From positions 1,178,001 to 1,242,000 of the forward strand of contig NZ_JBDQQR010000001.1 of NCBI RefSeq assembly GCF_039888675.1: a stretch of DNA of 64,000 nt. Direction: 5' to 3'. The notes beneath the pieces are model-generated. The model did not search any database and was not told the origin of the DNA. It was given only the letters and a program-made list of their open reading frames with translations. The stretch is from Mesorhizobium sp. CAU 1732. Lineage in GTDB: Bacteria > Pseudomonadota > Alphaproteobacteria > Rhizobiales > Rhizobiaceae. Numbering within the stretch: position 1 is the first letter of the stretch; each line of letters opens with the position of its first letter. The translations under genes and the position numbers were made by a program. Shown here one piece after another: positions 18,832-28,356 of the stretch.

Positions 18832-20544
18832 TCAGAGCATGGCTTCTCGGTCGCGCATCAGCGCGCGCGACAGGAGCACGACCGGCAGGAGCGCGGTCAG
18901 GATGATCAGGAGCGCTGCCACCGCGCCGTCCTGAACCGTGGCGCGTGATGCGTTTTCATAGACGAAGGTCGCGAGCGTGTTGAAGCCGAAGGGCCGCAGC
19001 AGGATGGTCGCCGACAGTTCCTTGATCGTATCCACGAACACCAGCACCGCGGCCGTGAAGATCGCCGGCTTGAGCAGCGGAAGCAGCACCGACCACGCGC
19101 TTCTGAGCGACGATTGCCCGAGGCTTCTGGCTGCTTCGTCGATGTTGTTCGGCAGCTTTTCCAGTCCTGATCGGATCGAGCCCTCGGCAAGTGCCAGAAA
19201 GCGGATCGAGCAGACCAGGACGATCGCGGCCGCCGACCCGGTCAGAAGCAGTCCGGTCGATATGCCGAAATGGCTGCGCATTGCCGCATCGACCGAGTTG
19301 TCGACCCAGGCCAGCGAAAACAGCAATCCCAGCCCCATCACCGTGCCGGGAAGCGCATAGCCGATCATCGCGAAACGCGTGACGATCGTCGCCCCGCGCG
19401 AACGCGCCACCCTGGCCGTGTTGATCAGCAGCAGGGCGACGAAGACGCAAAGGAGAGCGGTCGCGCTCGCCGTTGCGACACTGGTCAGGAAGGCCTTCAT
19501 CAGCGCCGGGTCCTGAAACTGGTGCAGCCGCCGTGATGCGTAGGTACCGAAGATATAGAGCGGAATGCCGAACCCAAGCAGGACCGGCAATGACGCCGCC
19601 AGCGTCGCTGCCGGCGCTGCAATACCCTTAAGTCTCACGCGGGGAGGCCGCGCCTTCATGTGCGTGGCGCGCACCGCATGATAGCGCTGTCGCCGCCGCG
19701 CCCACTGTTCGAGCATCAGCAGTGCGAAGACGAGGATCAGCATCAGCATGGCGATCTGCGCCGCGCCTTCGAGGCTGCCACGATTGAGCCATGTGGTGAA
19801 GACCGAGAGTGTCAGCGTGCGGACCCCGAGATACTCGGCGGCGCCGACATCGTTGAGCGTCTCCATCAGGACGAGCGCCACGCCCGCGACGACGGCCGGT
19901 CGCGAAACGGGCAGCAGGATGCGCCAGAAGACCGTGGACGGCTTTGCGCCAAGCGTTCGGGCAACGTCGGCGATGTTGCGGCCCTGCATGATGAACACCA
20001 TGCGCGCGGTCAGGTAGACATAGGGATACAGCACCATCGACATGACGAGCGCAGCACCCCCCGTCGAGCGCAGGTCCGGAAACCAGTAGTCGCGTGCGCT
20101 CTGGAAACCGAAGAGGCCACGATAGAACGTCTGCACCGGCCCCGCGAAGAGGAAGAACTCGGCAAAGGCGTAGGCTGCCAGATAGGGCGGCACGGCCAGC
20201 GGCAGAACCAGCGCCCACGCGAGCGTTTTGCGCAACGGAAATTCATACGCGACGACCACCCATGCGCTGGCGACGCCGATGATCGCGGTCATGACAGCGA
20301 CGAGCGCGAGCAAGGTGAGCGTGGTTGTCGTTGCGCGTGGCAGGACGTTGGAGACAAGATGCGGCCAGTCCTCGCCGCCACCCGAAACGGCGATGCCTGC
20401 AAGAGTCAGGATCGGCAGGAGAACGATCGCGCAGACGACAGCGGCAACACCCAGCGCCGCGCCATGACGCTGCCGCTTCGCGCGCGGTGCATCACCGTCC
20501 GCGTTTGACGCGATCGCTGCGGCTGGCATGGCTGGGTTGGACAA
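18832..20544 (-). CDS. fbpB: Ferric-iron ABC transporter permease, two fused permease domains
   Basis: A 570-residue inner-membrane protein with about twelve hydrophobic spans in two halves, the architecture of FbpB/SfuB-type permeases. Each half ends in an ATPase-coupling loop: IADVARTLGAKPSTVFWRI and IDEAARSLGQSSLRSAW. It imports Fe3+ delivered by the binding protein encoded just upstream. The start is read as TTG at 20544, because GAGGG lies six bases before it; the ATG at 20529 is the alternative. No ATPase gene (FbpC) is adjacent, so the energy-coupling subunit must come from elsewhere. Confidence 0.9.
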   Translation of the reverse strand: MSNPAMPAAAIASNADGDAPRAKRQRHGAALGVAAVVCAIVLLPILTLAGIAVSGGGEDWPHLVSNVLPRATTTTLTLLALVAVMTAIIGVASAWVVVAYEFPLRKTLAWALVLPLAVPPYLAAYAFAEFFLFAGPVQTFYRGLFGFQSARDYWFPDLRSTGGAALVMSMVLYPYVYLTARMVFIMQGRNIADVARTLGAKPSTVFWRILLPVSRPAVVAGVALVLMETLNDVGAAEYLGVRTLTLSVFTTWLNRGSLEGAAQIAMLMLILVFALLMLEQWARRRQRYHAVRATHMKARPPRVRLKGIAAPAATLAASLPVLLGFGIPLYIFGTYASRRLHQFQDPALMKAFLTSVATASATALLCVFVALLLINTARVARSRGATIVTRFAMIGYALPGTVMGLGLLFSLAWVDNSVDAAMRSHFGISTGLLLTGSAAAIVLVCSIRFLALAEGSIRSGLEKLPNNIDEAARSLGQSSLRSAWSVLLPLLKPAIFTAAVLVFVDTIKELSATILLRPFGFNTLATFVYENASRATVQDGAVAALLIILTALLPVVLLSRALMRDREAML

Positions 20545-20563
20545 ACGGCGCCCTCAGATATGC

Positions 20564-20597
20564 CGAAAACCGGGCTGCTCTCGCAGCCCGGTTTTCG
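20564..20597 (-). terminator. Perfect 15-bp hairpin between iron-binding protein and permease genes
   Basis: Arms 20564-20578 and 20583-20597 are perfectly complementary with loop TCTC. It carries T-rich ends on both strands. It probably attenuates read-through from the binding-protein gene into the permease gene. Confidence 0.75.
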
Positions 20598-20617
20598 TTT
20601 CGAAAGTCAGGTCTCGA

Positions 20618-21676
20618 TCAGCTCGACGGGCCGTCATCGACGCCGACGCGATCCACCATTTCGGAGGCTGCCTTGCGGTTCTTGGCAATTTCGGCGAGCG
20701 GCAGCGTATCGGCGTTGAGTTCGCCGAAGGCCTGCACCACTTCCGATGCATCGAGGCCCGGCTGTACCGGATACTCGTAAGACTGCTCGGCCTGGATCTG
20801 CTGGGCTTCCGGGCTGGACAGGAACTGGATGAGCTTCACTGCATTGTCGCGGTTCGGCGAGTTTTTCGCCAATGCGATGCCCGAGACGTTGACGTGCGTG
20901 CCGCCATTCTCGAAGGTCGGGAACACGACCTTGATGGCGTTCGCCCATTCCTTCTCCTCAGGCTCCTTGTCGTTGGTCTGCATCAGGCCGACGTAATAGG
21001 TGTTGCCGAGCGCGATATCGCACTCGCCGGCGGCGATTGCCTTGGCCTGCGGGCGGTCGCCGCCATCGGGCTTGCGGGCGAGGTTGTTCTTGAGACCGGT
21101 CATCCACTCTTCGGTCTTCTCCGCTCCCCAATGCGCGATAGCCGCGGAGAACAGCGCCAGATTGTAGTCGTGCTGACCGGAACGCATGCAGATCTTGCCC
21201 TTCCACTTCGGATCGGCGAGTTCGGCATAGGTAATCGGCTCGTCCCCGACACGGTCCTTCGATGCATAGAGGACGCGTGCGCGCTTGGTGATACCGAACC
21301 AGTGGCCTTCGGGGTCACGATATTCCGCGGGCAGGTTGGCGTTGACGGTCTCGTCTTCGAGTGCCTGCGTGACACCCTTGTCCTTGACGTTGTTCAGGCG
21401 CGCGATGTCGACGGTCAGGATCACGTCGGCCGGCGAATTGGTGCCTTCGGCCGCGATGCGGTCCTCCAGGCCCTTGTCGAGGAAAAGAACCTCGGTCTGG
21501 ATCCCGGTTTCGGCGGTGAAGGCATCGAGTGCCGGCTTGATCAGGGCTGGCTGACGATAGGAATAGATGTTGACGACTTCAGCGGCGGAGGCCGCGAAGG
21601 GGACGTAAGCGATGCCCGCTGCAAGCGCAGCCGCGGCAAGACGCACGCTGGCGGATCGAGCGTTTCCGAAAGTCAT
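20618..21676 (-). CDS. fbpA: Ferric-iron-binding periplasmic protein
   Basis: A 352-residue solute-binding protein. A signal peptide of about 30 residues ends FAASAAEVV. The mature chain starts VVNIYSYRQPALIKPALDAF, typical of the FbpA/AfuA iron-transferrin-like family. Later QSYEYPVQPG holds the tyrosine pair that ligands iron. It captures Fe3+ (bare or chelated) in the periplasm. The start at 21676 has GGAGG upstream. A perfect Irr-type palindrome lies about 126 bp upstream, so iron-responsive control is likely. Confidence 0.92.
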   Translation of the reverse strand: MTFGNARSASVRLAAAALAAGIAYVPFAASAAEVVNIYSYRQPALIKPALDAFTAETGIQTEVLFLDKGLEDRIAAEGTNSPADVILTVDIARLNNVKDKGVTQALEDETVNANLPAEYRDPEGHWFGITKRARVLYASKDRVGDEPITYAELADPKWKGKICMRSGQHDYNLALFSAAIAHWGAEKTEEWMTGLKNNLARKPDGGDRPQAKAIAAGECDIALGNTYYVGLMQTNDKEPEEKEWANAIKVVFPTFENGGTHVNVSGIALAKNSPNRDNAVKLIQFLSSPEAQQIQAEQSYEYPVQPGLDASEVVQAFGELNADTLPLAEIAKNRKAASEMVDRVGVDDGPSS

Positions 21677-21801
21677 GTGTGCCTCCAAGCCTGAGGGGTT
21701 CAAAGCCCCGTGGATGAAACTCTGTCGTGGTTCCCATCGGGAACGGCCCGCTTTTGGGCGAAATACATTGGAGCGTCAAGAGAAACGCCAATGATTTCAT
21801 G

Positions 21802-21822
21802 AGTTTAGAATGATTCTAAACT
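21802..21822. promoter_or_regulatory. Irr iron-control element (ICE box) upstream of fbpA
   Basis: A perfect 10-1-10 palindrome, AGTTTAGAAT-G-ATTCTAAACT. It contains TTTAGAA-N3-TTCTAAA, the ICE sequence bound by the haem-responsive regulator Irr in Rhizobiales. The only downstream gene in reach is fbpA, which starts 126 bp away. Confidence 0.85.
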
Positions 21823-21868
21823 AAAGCAGTCATATTTATCAATGACGTAGCGAACGACTTGCGCCGTC

Positions 21869-24800
21869 TTAATCGGCCAGCACGCGTGTGGAGGGGAATA
21901 CGATCTCGACCATAGTTCCTTCGCCCGGCGTCGACGCGATCGAAAACCGCGCCCGGTTGGCCTCGACCATCGCCTTGGTGAGAGGCAGTCCGAGCCCGGT
22001 TCCGTCATGGCGGCCACGCTTGAGCGCGTTGATCTGCTTGAATGGCTTCAACGCCTGGTCGATCTCCGACAGCGTCATGCCGATACCGGTATCGCGCACG
22101 CGCATCACCACGTCGCCCGAGGGCTCGTAGGCGGTCGAGACGATGACCTGTCCGCCGGCCTGCGTGTAGCGGATCGCGTTGGACAGCATGTTGAGCGCGA
22201 TCTGGCGCACGCTGCGAAGATCGGCCACGACTTCCGGCAGCTTCGAGGCGAGACTGGACCGGATGATCACGCGGTCGCGGTTCGCCTGCGGCTGCATCAT
22301 CGCCACACATTCGGCGAGCGTGTCGTTGAGCGACACCGCCTCGTAGTTCATCTCCTGCTCGCCCGCCTCGATCTTCGAAATGTCGAGCAGGTCGTTGACG
22401 AGATCGAGGACATGGTTGCCGGAGCGGTTGATGTCGCGCAGATAGTCGCGATACCGGTCCGACCCGATCGGCCCGAACTTCTCGTCGATCATCAGCTCGG
22501 AAAACCCGATGATGGCGTTGAGCGGCGTGCGGATTTCGTGGCTGACGCGTGCTAGAAATTCGGTCTTCTGCGATGATGCGCGTTCCGCCTGGGCGCGGGC
22601 CTGCGTCAGTTCTTCCTCGGCGCGCTTCCACTGCGTGATGTCGCGCACAACGGCGCAATAGCCGCTGTCGCCGGGCAGGCGACCGATCGACATGAACAGC
22701 GGAATGAACCGGCCCTGCGCCTCGCGGCCGATTACCTCGCGCCCGTCGTTCAGGACGCTCGCGACGCCGTTCTCGGCAAGACCGTTCAGATAATCGCGTG
22801 CGGAGCGCTGGCTCTCGATCGCGAACAGCGTCGCGAAGGGCTTGCCCTCGACCTCCGCGCTGTCGAAGCCGAACAACGCTTCCGCCGGGCGGCTGATGTT
22901 GCGGATCGTCCCGTCGCGCGCGATCAGCACCACGCCATCGGTCGCGGTGTCGAGGATCGTGCGCATCTCCTCGACGCTGCGCGCCATGTCGCCGTCGTCG
23001 GACACGCTCTGGTGTGCCGGTGCCGCCACGACAGGGGCAGGCGAGGGCGCGACGCGGCGCAGCGCCAGAAGCAGCGCGGTGCCCTCCCGCCAGCGGATCG
23101 ACTGCAGATGCGCATCGACCGGAAATTCGTCGCCACCCAGCGTCCGTATGCGCAGCTTGCGATCTGCCGGATCAGCCGCCGTGTCCGGCGCGCCATCGAC
23201 GATGAGCCGGTCAAGTCCGCCCTCGCGTCTGATCTGGTCGATGCTCGCATAGCCCGTCAGGCTGAGGAATTCGCGGTTTGCGAAATAGAGATCGTCACCG
23301 GCATGAACCAACAATGGCATCGGCAGGCCCGCGATCAGTTCTGCATCGATGCGCGGCCGACCGGCATCGGAAACGAAGGCCGAGGGCAGGAAGCCGGACA
23401 CCGCGATCGGCGGTGCTGCGACCGGCGGGGCGGACGGTTCGGCATCGGCCGGCTGCGTCGCGACGAGGGGATCGTCACTCTCGTCATCGTCTCCCGGGAC
23501 GACCGGCTCGTCGGTCAAATCATCCGAAGCAGGCTCGCTGGTTTCGTTCTCTGCTTCGTCGGTGCCGTCCAGTGCGCGAAGGTGGGCCTCGTCATAGACC
23601 TCCTCGGGCACTTCCTCCTGCAACAGCGCCTCGGCGTCGTGCTCGTCATCCGCGATGACGGCGCCCGCCTCCTGCGCCCTCTCGTCGCCTGCCAGCTCTT
23701 CGACCCGCGGCGCTTGCGCGTCGCCGGCGCCCCCTGGCGTCGGTTTAACGGGCTCCTCGATCGGCTGCGATTCGGCCACAGCGTCAGCGGCTTCAGCCTG
23801 CTCGGCCTTGGCGGCGTTCGCCGCTTCATAGTCGCGGCGCAGGCGGGCGCGGATTTCCTCGAAGGCGTTGCGCTCGCCGGGCGAAAGCTGCCTGTCGGGC
23901 GACCGAAGTTTTTCCGGCGGCTGCGGCTGGCGATGTTCCGCCAGGCGAATGACCTTGTCGGTCGATCGCCGCTCGCGGCGCTCGGCGATCGAGATCACCG
24001 GAACTTCGCCGAGGAACGGGTCGCCGCTGTCGTTTTCGGCCTCGGCGGGTTCAACCAGATCGGTCGATGGGTTTTGGGCTATGTGCTCGCCGGCAGGCTC
24101 CACGGCGTGCGGGGCGGTGGCGACCGGCCTCGCATCGCCCATGCGTGCGACGCCGAACCCCCGGAAGCCTTCGAAGACCCGGTCGCGGCTGTAGACGGGG
24201 AGGGCCGCGAGATCGACGGGCACCGCCACGCCGGCATCCGCGACGGGCCAATGCACGGTGCGGCCGGACCATGTGTCGCGCCGTTCGAGAAGACCGGCGA
24301 TTTCCCCGTCGGGATCGAGACCGAACTCGGTAGCTACGTCGCGGAAGTTGCGGCCGACGATGTCGGCCTCCTCGGCGCCGACCGCACGGGTGAACTCGCT
24401 CGACAAGGCGCTGATCGCACCGGTTGCATCGGTGCGCCATACGAAGCGGATCGGCGTGCTGCGCTGGAGCGTCGTGTGCGGCTCGCGAGGGCTCGGGTTT
24501 TTAGGCGCCGTCGAGGCGATCGATCCGGCCGCCGTGTGCTCGCGAAAATACCAGTCGTCGGGATCGCCCGGGGTAGGGGGCGGGACCCGCGTATCGCCCG
24601 GTGTCTGTTCGTCCGAAACCACGTCGCTGGCTTCAGGCTCGCCCTCATCGGGCGGGCCGGCCTGTTCCGGCTGATCGGCGGCTACGGACAGCCCGCCTTC
24701 GTCTGGCCAGGGATGCGGTGCGGGCGAAATCTCAGGGCCGTGAGCGCCTTCGCCAAGCGTGTCGTCGTGGCGGCTGTCTTCATCGAGCCGTTCCGGCAGA

Positions 24801-25570
24801 TCGGCATCGGACGGCGCGGGCTCCTCTTCCTGCTGGTCGACGCTGCGCGCGCTGATGGCTGCGGTGTGCTCGACCGGCAGGGTGTCCTCGGGAATCGACT
24901 CTTCGATCGGCTCGTCCACCGCGATCAGCAGGTGAAGCGCAGGGTCGTCCGTCAGCCGCGCCATGCCGGCCGGGATCAGCCCGCTCGTTGCCGGGACCAG
25001 CTTCTTCACGAGGCGGCTTTTCTCATGCGCGACTTCGCCCACGAGGCGCGTCAGCGTCTTTGCCTCGATCCCCAGGTCGGCAAACCCGTCCGATGCGGCG
25101 GTCAGGAGCGCCTTCTCGTCCAGAAGTGCCGCAAAGTAGCCTGCTTTCTCAAAACCGTCGATGACGCGGCTTGCAATGTCGGTTTCGCCGAGCGGCACTG
25201 GTCGCTGTGCGGCGACAGCGAGCAAGATTGCCGGTTCGCCGTCCGGAAGCGTGATGCCGCTTGCCAGAAACAGCACGGCCTTGCTCGTCATGCCCGTTGC
25301 AAGCCGCACGGCCACCGCCCTGTCGCGGCCCATGTCGGGGAACCCCGGTGCGGCGGAAATCTGACGTCTCGCGGCGAAGCTCAGGCCGGGCGTCGCGCCC
25401 ATCACCGTCTCGATGTCGCCAAATCCGAAAAGCGCGGCACCCTGTCCATTGGCCCAGATGACTTCATCGAGATCGGTCGTGAGGATCGCCAACGCATCGC
25501 CTGCGGCAAAACGCGCGCGCACGTCGTCGAGGACGGCGATGTCGATGAAGGAATAGGGGCCTGACGCCAT
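21869..25570 (-). CDS. cbrA: Large PAS sensor histidine kinase, CbrA/PdhS type
   Basis: A 1233-residue cytoplasmic kinase with no membrane span. An N-terminal PAS-like region (DLDEVIWANGQGAALFGFG) is followed by a long acidic, proline-rich linker at about residues 210-730, then two PAS domains at about 760-980. The HisKA H-box HEIRTPLNAIIGFSELM has its phospho-histidine at about 1011. ATPase boxes NMLSNAIRYT, RDTGIGM and GTGLGLPLTKAMVE follow. C-termini like this belong to the PleC/DivJ/CbrA/PdhS group, which acts on DivK in alphaproteobacterial cell-cycle control. From memory, Sinorhizobium cbrA also neighbours a phasin gene, as here. The symbol rests on this synteny. Confidence 0.82.
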   Translation of the reverse strand: MASGPYSFIDIAVLDDVRARFAAGDALAILTTDLDEVIWANGQGAALFGFGDIETVMGATPGLSFAARRQISAAPGFPDMGRDRAVAVRLATGMTSKAVLFLASGITLPDGEPAILLAVAAQRPVPLGETDIASRVIDGFEKAGYFAALLDEKALLTAASDGFADLGIEAKTLTRLVGEVAHEKSRLVKKLVPATSGLIPAGMARLTDDPALHLLIAVDEPIEESIPEDTLPVEHTAAISARSVDQQEEEPAPSDADLPERLDEDSRHDDTLGEGAHGPEISPAPHPWPDEGGLSVAADQPEQAGPPDEGEPEASDVVSDEQTPGDTRVPPPTPGDPDDWYFREHTAAGSIASTAPKNPSPREPHTTLQRSTPIRFVWRTDATGAISALSSEFTRAVGAEEADIVGRNFRDVATEFGLDPDGEIAGLLERRDTWSGRTVHWPVADAGVAVPVDLAALPVYSRDRVFEGFRGFGVARMGDARPVATAPHAVEPAGEHIAQNPSTDLVEPAEAENDSGDPFLGEVPVISIAERRERRSTDKVIRLAEHRQPQPPEKLRSPDRQLSPGERNAFEEIRARLRRDYEAANAAKAEQAEAADAVAESQPIEEPVKPTPGGAGDAQAPRVEELAGDERAQEAGAVIADDEHDAEALLQEEVPEEVYDEAHLRALDGTDEAENETSEPASDDLTDEPVVPGDDDESDDPLVATQPADAEPSAPPVAAPPIAVSGFLPSAFVSDAGRPRIDAELIAGLPMPLLVHAGDDLYFANREFLSLTGYASIDQIRREGGLDRLIVDGAPDTAADPADRKLRIRTLGGDEFPVDAHLQSIRWREGTALLLALRRVAPSPAPVVAAPAHQSVSDDGDMARSVEEMRTILDTATDGVVLIARDGTIRNISRPAEALFGFDSAEVEGKPFATLFAIESQRSARDYLNGLAENGVASVLNDGREVIGREAQGRFIPLFMSIGRLPGDSGYCAVVRDITQWKRAEEELTQARAQAERASSQKTEFLARVSHEIRTPLNAIIGFSELMIDEKFGPIGSDRYRDYLRDINRSGNHVLDLVNDLLDISKIEAGEQEMNYEAVSLNDTLAECVAMMQPQANRDRVIIRSSLASKLPEVVADLRSVRQIALNMLSNAIRYTQAGGQVIVSTAYEPSGDVVMRVRDTGIGMTLSEIDQALKPFKQINALKRGRHDGTGLGLPLTKAMVEANRARFSIASTPGEGTMVEIVFPSTRVLAD

Positions 25571-25716
25571 ACGCGAACCTGAAGCCTTGAGAATCGGCCG
25601 GGATGCCCGATTAACCCTTTGTTAATAAAAGGAGCGCCCGCCGGCGTCCAGAAATGCAGGGCAAAGTCTGCGGGCAATCTCTCGGGTTGGTTAATCCAGA
25701 TCACATCCGCGTGCGC

Positions 25717-25739
25717 TGCAACAAAAATATTGCATTGCA
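25717..25739. promoter_or_regulatory. TGCA-rich inverted repeat upstream of the phasin gene
   Basis: TGCAA (25717-25721) faces TTGCA (25730-25734), followed at once by another TTGCA. TGC-rich palindromes are the binding sites of PhaR repressors of phasin genes in alphaproteobacteria, so a PhaR operator is plausible. Inference only. Confidence 0.45.
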
Positions 25740-25823
25740 CAAAAATCTCGCTTATGTTGTGAACAAGTCAAGCGAGCCGGCGCACACTAGGACGCTGCCG
25801 GACAGAGTGTAAAGGTTAGAACG

Positions 25824-26279
25824 ATGACCAAAGCAGCACCAAAGACCGCCGAGACCATCGAATTTCCGAGCTTCGACGCCGAAAAGGCGACCGACCAGTT
25901 CCGCGCTTTCGCAGAGAAGGGCGTCGAGCAGTCGAAGGAAGCCTACTCCAGGATCAAGACCGGTGCAGAGACCACGCAGAAGGCGATGGAATCGACCTTC
26001 GAGAATGCCAAGACCGTTGGCAGCGAGATGACGTTGAAGTCGATCGCCGCGATGCGCGCCAATGCCGAAGCCAGCTTCTCGCACATCGAAGCTCTGGTCG
26101 GCGTCAAGTCGCTCTCCGAATTCTTCGAACTGCAGACCTCGTTCCTGCGCAAGAGCGTCGAAACGGCCGTGGAGCAGGCGAAGGATTTCCAGGCGGCCTC
26201 GACCAAGGCAGCCGAAGACGTATCCAAGCCGATGAAGGACGTTTTCCAGACGTCGATCAAGGAACTCAAGGTCGCCTGA
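25824..26279 (+). CDS. phaP: Phasin (polyhydroxyalkanoate granule-coating protein)
   Basis: A 151-residue, almost entirely helical protein: MTKAAPKTAETIEFPSF, then FRAFAEKGVEQSKEAYSRIK, ALVGVKSLSEFFELQTSFLR and VEQAKDFQAASTKAAEDV. This is the phasin-2 pattern (VGVKSLSEFFELQ and SKEAYSRIK are characteristic). It coats PHB granules. AAAGG precedes the ATG at 25824. It is divergent from the kinase gene and followed by a strong terminator. Confidence 0.95.
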   Translation: MTKAAPKTAETIEFPSFDAEKATDQFRAFAEKGVEQSKEAYSRIKTGAETTQKAMESTFENAKTVGSEMTLKSIAAMRANAEASFSHIEALVGVKSLSEFFELQTSFLRKSVETAVEQAKDFQAASTKAAEDVSKPMKDVFQTSIKELKVA

Positions 26280-26378
26280 TCCGTTAGGCACCCAAGTACA
26301 CCCGCGAGGCGGATTCCTCCTCCCTTCCAAGTCGCGGGCTAGCAGACCGGCACCTCCTCCCGCCGGTCTCTCATAGGA

Positions 26379-26410
26379 AAAGGCCGGGATCTCCTCCCCC
26401 CGGCCTTTTT
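26379..26410 (+). terminator. Intrinsic terminator after phaP
   Basis: A 10-bp stem AAAGGCCGGG/CCCGGCCTTT (26379-26388, 26399-26408) with a T-run. It lies 100 bp past the phasin stop. Confidence 0.85.
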
Positions 26411-26520
26411 CCTTTTTTAGAGCACGTCTCTGGCATTTTTGATGGCGCACCGGCGATCGCGGACTTGAAATGACCGCCGATTGTCCGTAAGAGCCTCGCC
26501 AGCCGAGAGGCTTCTAGTGC

Positions 26521-26597
26521 GCGGTTGTAGCTCAGTTGGTTAGAGCGCCGGATTGTGGATCCGGAGGTCGGTGGTTCAAGCCCACCCAACCGTACCA
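26521..26597 (+). tRNA. tRNA-His (GTG), alphaproteobacterial form without G-1
   Basis: A full cloverleaf with CCA encoded. The acceptor GCGGTTG pairs with CAACCGT, the D-loop is AGTTGGTT, the anticodon loop TTGTGGA reads GTG, and the T-loop is TTCAAGC. The base before the acceptor is C, not G. The discriminator is A73 and the first pair is G1-U72. This is the noncanonical tRNA-His identity set known from many alphaproteobacteria, matched to their divergent HisRS (encoded here at 44021-45475). Confidence 0.96.
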
Positions 26598-26676
26598 TTC
26601 AAATTCCCGGGAAATGCGATTTGCTTCTTGTGTGCCCAGCCGCCCAATCGCGGCCGGAAGCCCGTAGAAGCGCGCC

Positions 26677-28305
26677 TCAGAAGAGGTCGCCTTGCTCCGT
26701 CGCGGGCTTGTCCCTCGGCCTGGGCTTCGGGCGCGGGGGCTCGCCGCCGGCCACGACTGCCGAAATCTTGCCGTCTGCGAACTCGATCGACAGCCCGTCT
26801 CCGCGCGCAATGCCCTCGGCGCGTCGCACGATGTCGCCAGACGCGTCCGTGACCAGCGCGAAGCCGCGCTTCAGGATCGACTGGTAGGAGACGCTGTCCA
26901 GCAGGCGTGACGCCTGATCCAGCCGTTGCCGTCTGCCGCGCACCCGCTCGATGATGGGTTCGATGCGCAGCCGGATGTCGGAGCGGTGCAGGCGTGCCTG
27001 CCGCCGCTCGACGCCGACGTCGAGTGAACGGTCGGCCTGCCGCTCCAAAGCGCGCAGGCTCTGCCGGCTCGCCTCGATCCTGCGCGAGAGCGCCGCCGGC
27101 GTCACGCGGCCCGCATCGCGGTCGAACCGTGCGCGGGCGCGTCTGGCGATGTTTTCGAACAGTCCGGGCAGGCGTTCGCCATCGCGCCGCACGCGCCGCC
27201 CGAGATCGCTCAGCCGTCGCTCCAGCGTCGCGGGCGACAGTCTCACGCCCTTGAAGCGAAGCCGCTTGGCCTCGGTGCTGGCGTCGAGCGCGCGGGTCAA
27301 CCGGCTGGCGGCCTCGTCGAAGCGGCGCCTCGGCATCGCAAGCAACTGGTCGGGCGAGGGGAGCGCGCGCGCGGCGGCACGCAATGCCTGGCGCTTGCGG
27401 TCGGCATGGCGCGAGATGCAGCCCTTGAGGCGCGCTGAGAGCCGCGAGACGGTGGCCTCGAGCTCCGCCCTGACAGGCACTGCAAGTTCCGCTGCGCCCG
27501 TTGGCGTCGGCGCGCGGACGTCCGCCGCGTGGTCGATCAGCGTCCAGTCGGTCTCGTGGCCGACCGCCGAGATGACCGGGATGTGCGATTCGGCGACCGC
27601 GCGTACCACTGCCTCGTCGTTGAAGCCCCAGAGATCCTCGAGACTGCCGCCGCCGCGTGCAACGATCAGGATGTCTGGCTGTGGAATCGGGCCGAGCGGA
27701 TCGAGCGCGTTGAAGCCCGCGACCGCGTTCGAGACCTCCACGCCGGTCGTCTCACCCTGCACGCGCACAGGCCAGACGATGACATGGACCGGAAAGCGGT
27801 CGGTGATGCGGTGGATGATGTCGCGGATGACCGCGCCGGTGGGCGAGGTAACGACGCCGATAACCCTTGGCATGAACGGCAGAAGCTGCTTCCGGTCGGC
27901 ATCGAAAAGGCCTTCGGCAGCGAGCTTGCGGCGGCGTTCCTCGAGCAGCGCCATCAGTGCGCCCGCACCGGCCGGCTCCAGATTGTCGATGACGATCTGG
28001 TATTTGGACGAGCCCGGATAGGTGGTGAGTTTGCCCGACGCAATCACCTCCATGCCTTCTTCCGGCCGGAACTTCAGCCGCCCCATCGTGCCTTTCCAGA
28101 TCACGGCTTCCAGACGCGAGCGGTCGTCCTTGAGGGCGAAATAGGCATGTCCCGACGAGTGCGGGCCGCGATAGCCGGAGATTTCGCCACGCACGCGGAC
28201 ATTGCCGAACTGATCCTCGACGGCGCGCTTCAGCGCTCCCGAAATTTCGGAGACGGTGAATTCGGCGGCGTTGGTCCGCGAATCGGTGGCGAAGATGTCG
28301 CTCAT
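26677..28305 (-). CDS. xseA: Exodeoxyribonuclease VII large subunit
   Basis: A 542-residue subunit of the single-strand-specific nuclease that degrades DNA into short oligonucleotides. An N-terminal OB-fold ([20 protein letters not shown]) is followed by the catalytic core with [31 protein letters not shown] and [21 protein letters not shown] long coiled-coil arginine-rich region and the C-terminal [18 protein letters not shown] complete the family layout. The last 40 residues ([19 protein letters not shown]) form a basic/proline tail. The small subunit xseB is not nearby. Confidence 0.96.
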   Translation of the reverse strand: MSDIFATDSRTNAAEFTVSEISGALKRAVEDQFGNVRVRGEISGYRGPHSSGHAYFALKDDRSRLEAVIWKGTMGRLKFRPEEGMEVIASGKLTTYPGSSKYQIVIDNLEPAGAGALMALLEERRRKLAAEGLFDADRKQLLPFMPRVIGVVTSPTGAVIRDIIHRITDRFPVHVIVWPVRVQGETTGVEVSNAVAGFNALDPLGPIPQPDILIVARGGGSLEDLWGFNDEAVVRAVAESHIPVISAVGHETDWTLIDHAADVRAPTPTGAAELAVPVRAELEATVSRLSARLKGCISRHADRKRQALRAAARALPSPDQLLAMPRRRFDEAASRLTRALDASTEAKRLRFKGVRLSPATLERRLSDLGRRVRRDGERLPGLFENIARRARARFDRDAGRVTPAALSRRIEASRQSLRALERQADRSLDVGVERRQARLHRSDIRLRIEPIIERVRGRRQRLDQASRLLDSVSYQSILKRGFALVTDASGDIVRRAEGIARGDGLSIEFADGKISAVVAGGEPPRPKPRPRDKPATEQGDLF

Positions 28306-28356
28306 GCGCCTAGCTTGGCACCGAGGCAGCGGGCGGCGTCAAGCACGCAACGGCGC

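Noticed and set aside
23012..25564. 850-codon open frame opposite the large kinase
   Set aside because: Arg/Gly-rich antisense frame of a GC-rich gene; the kinase motifs are on the other strand.
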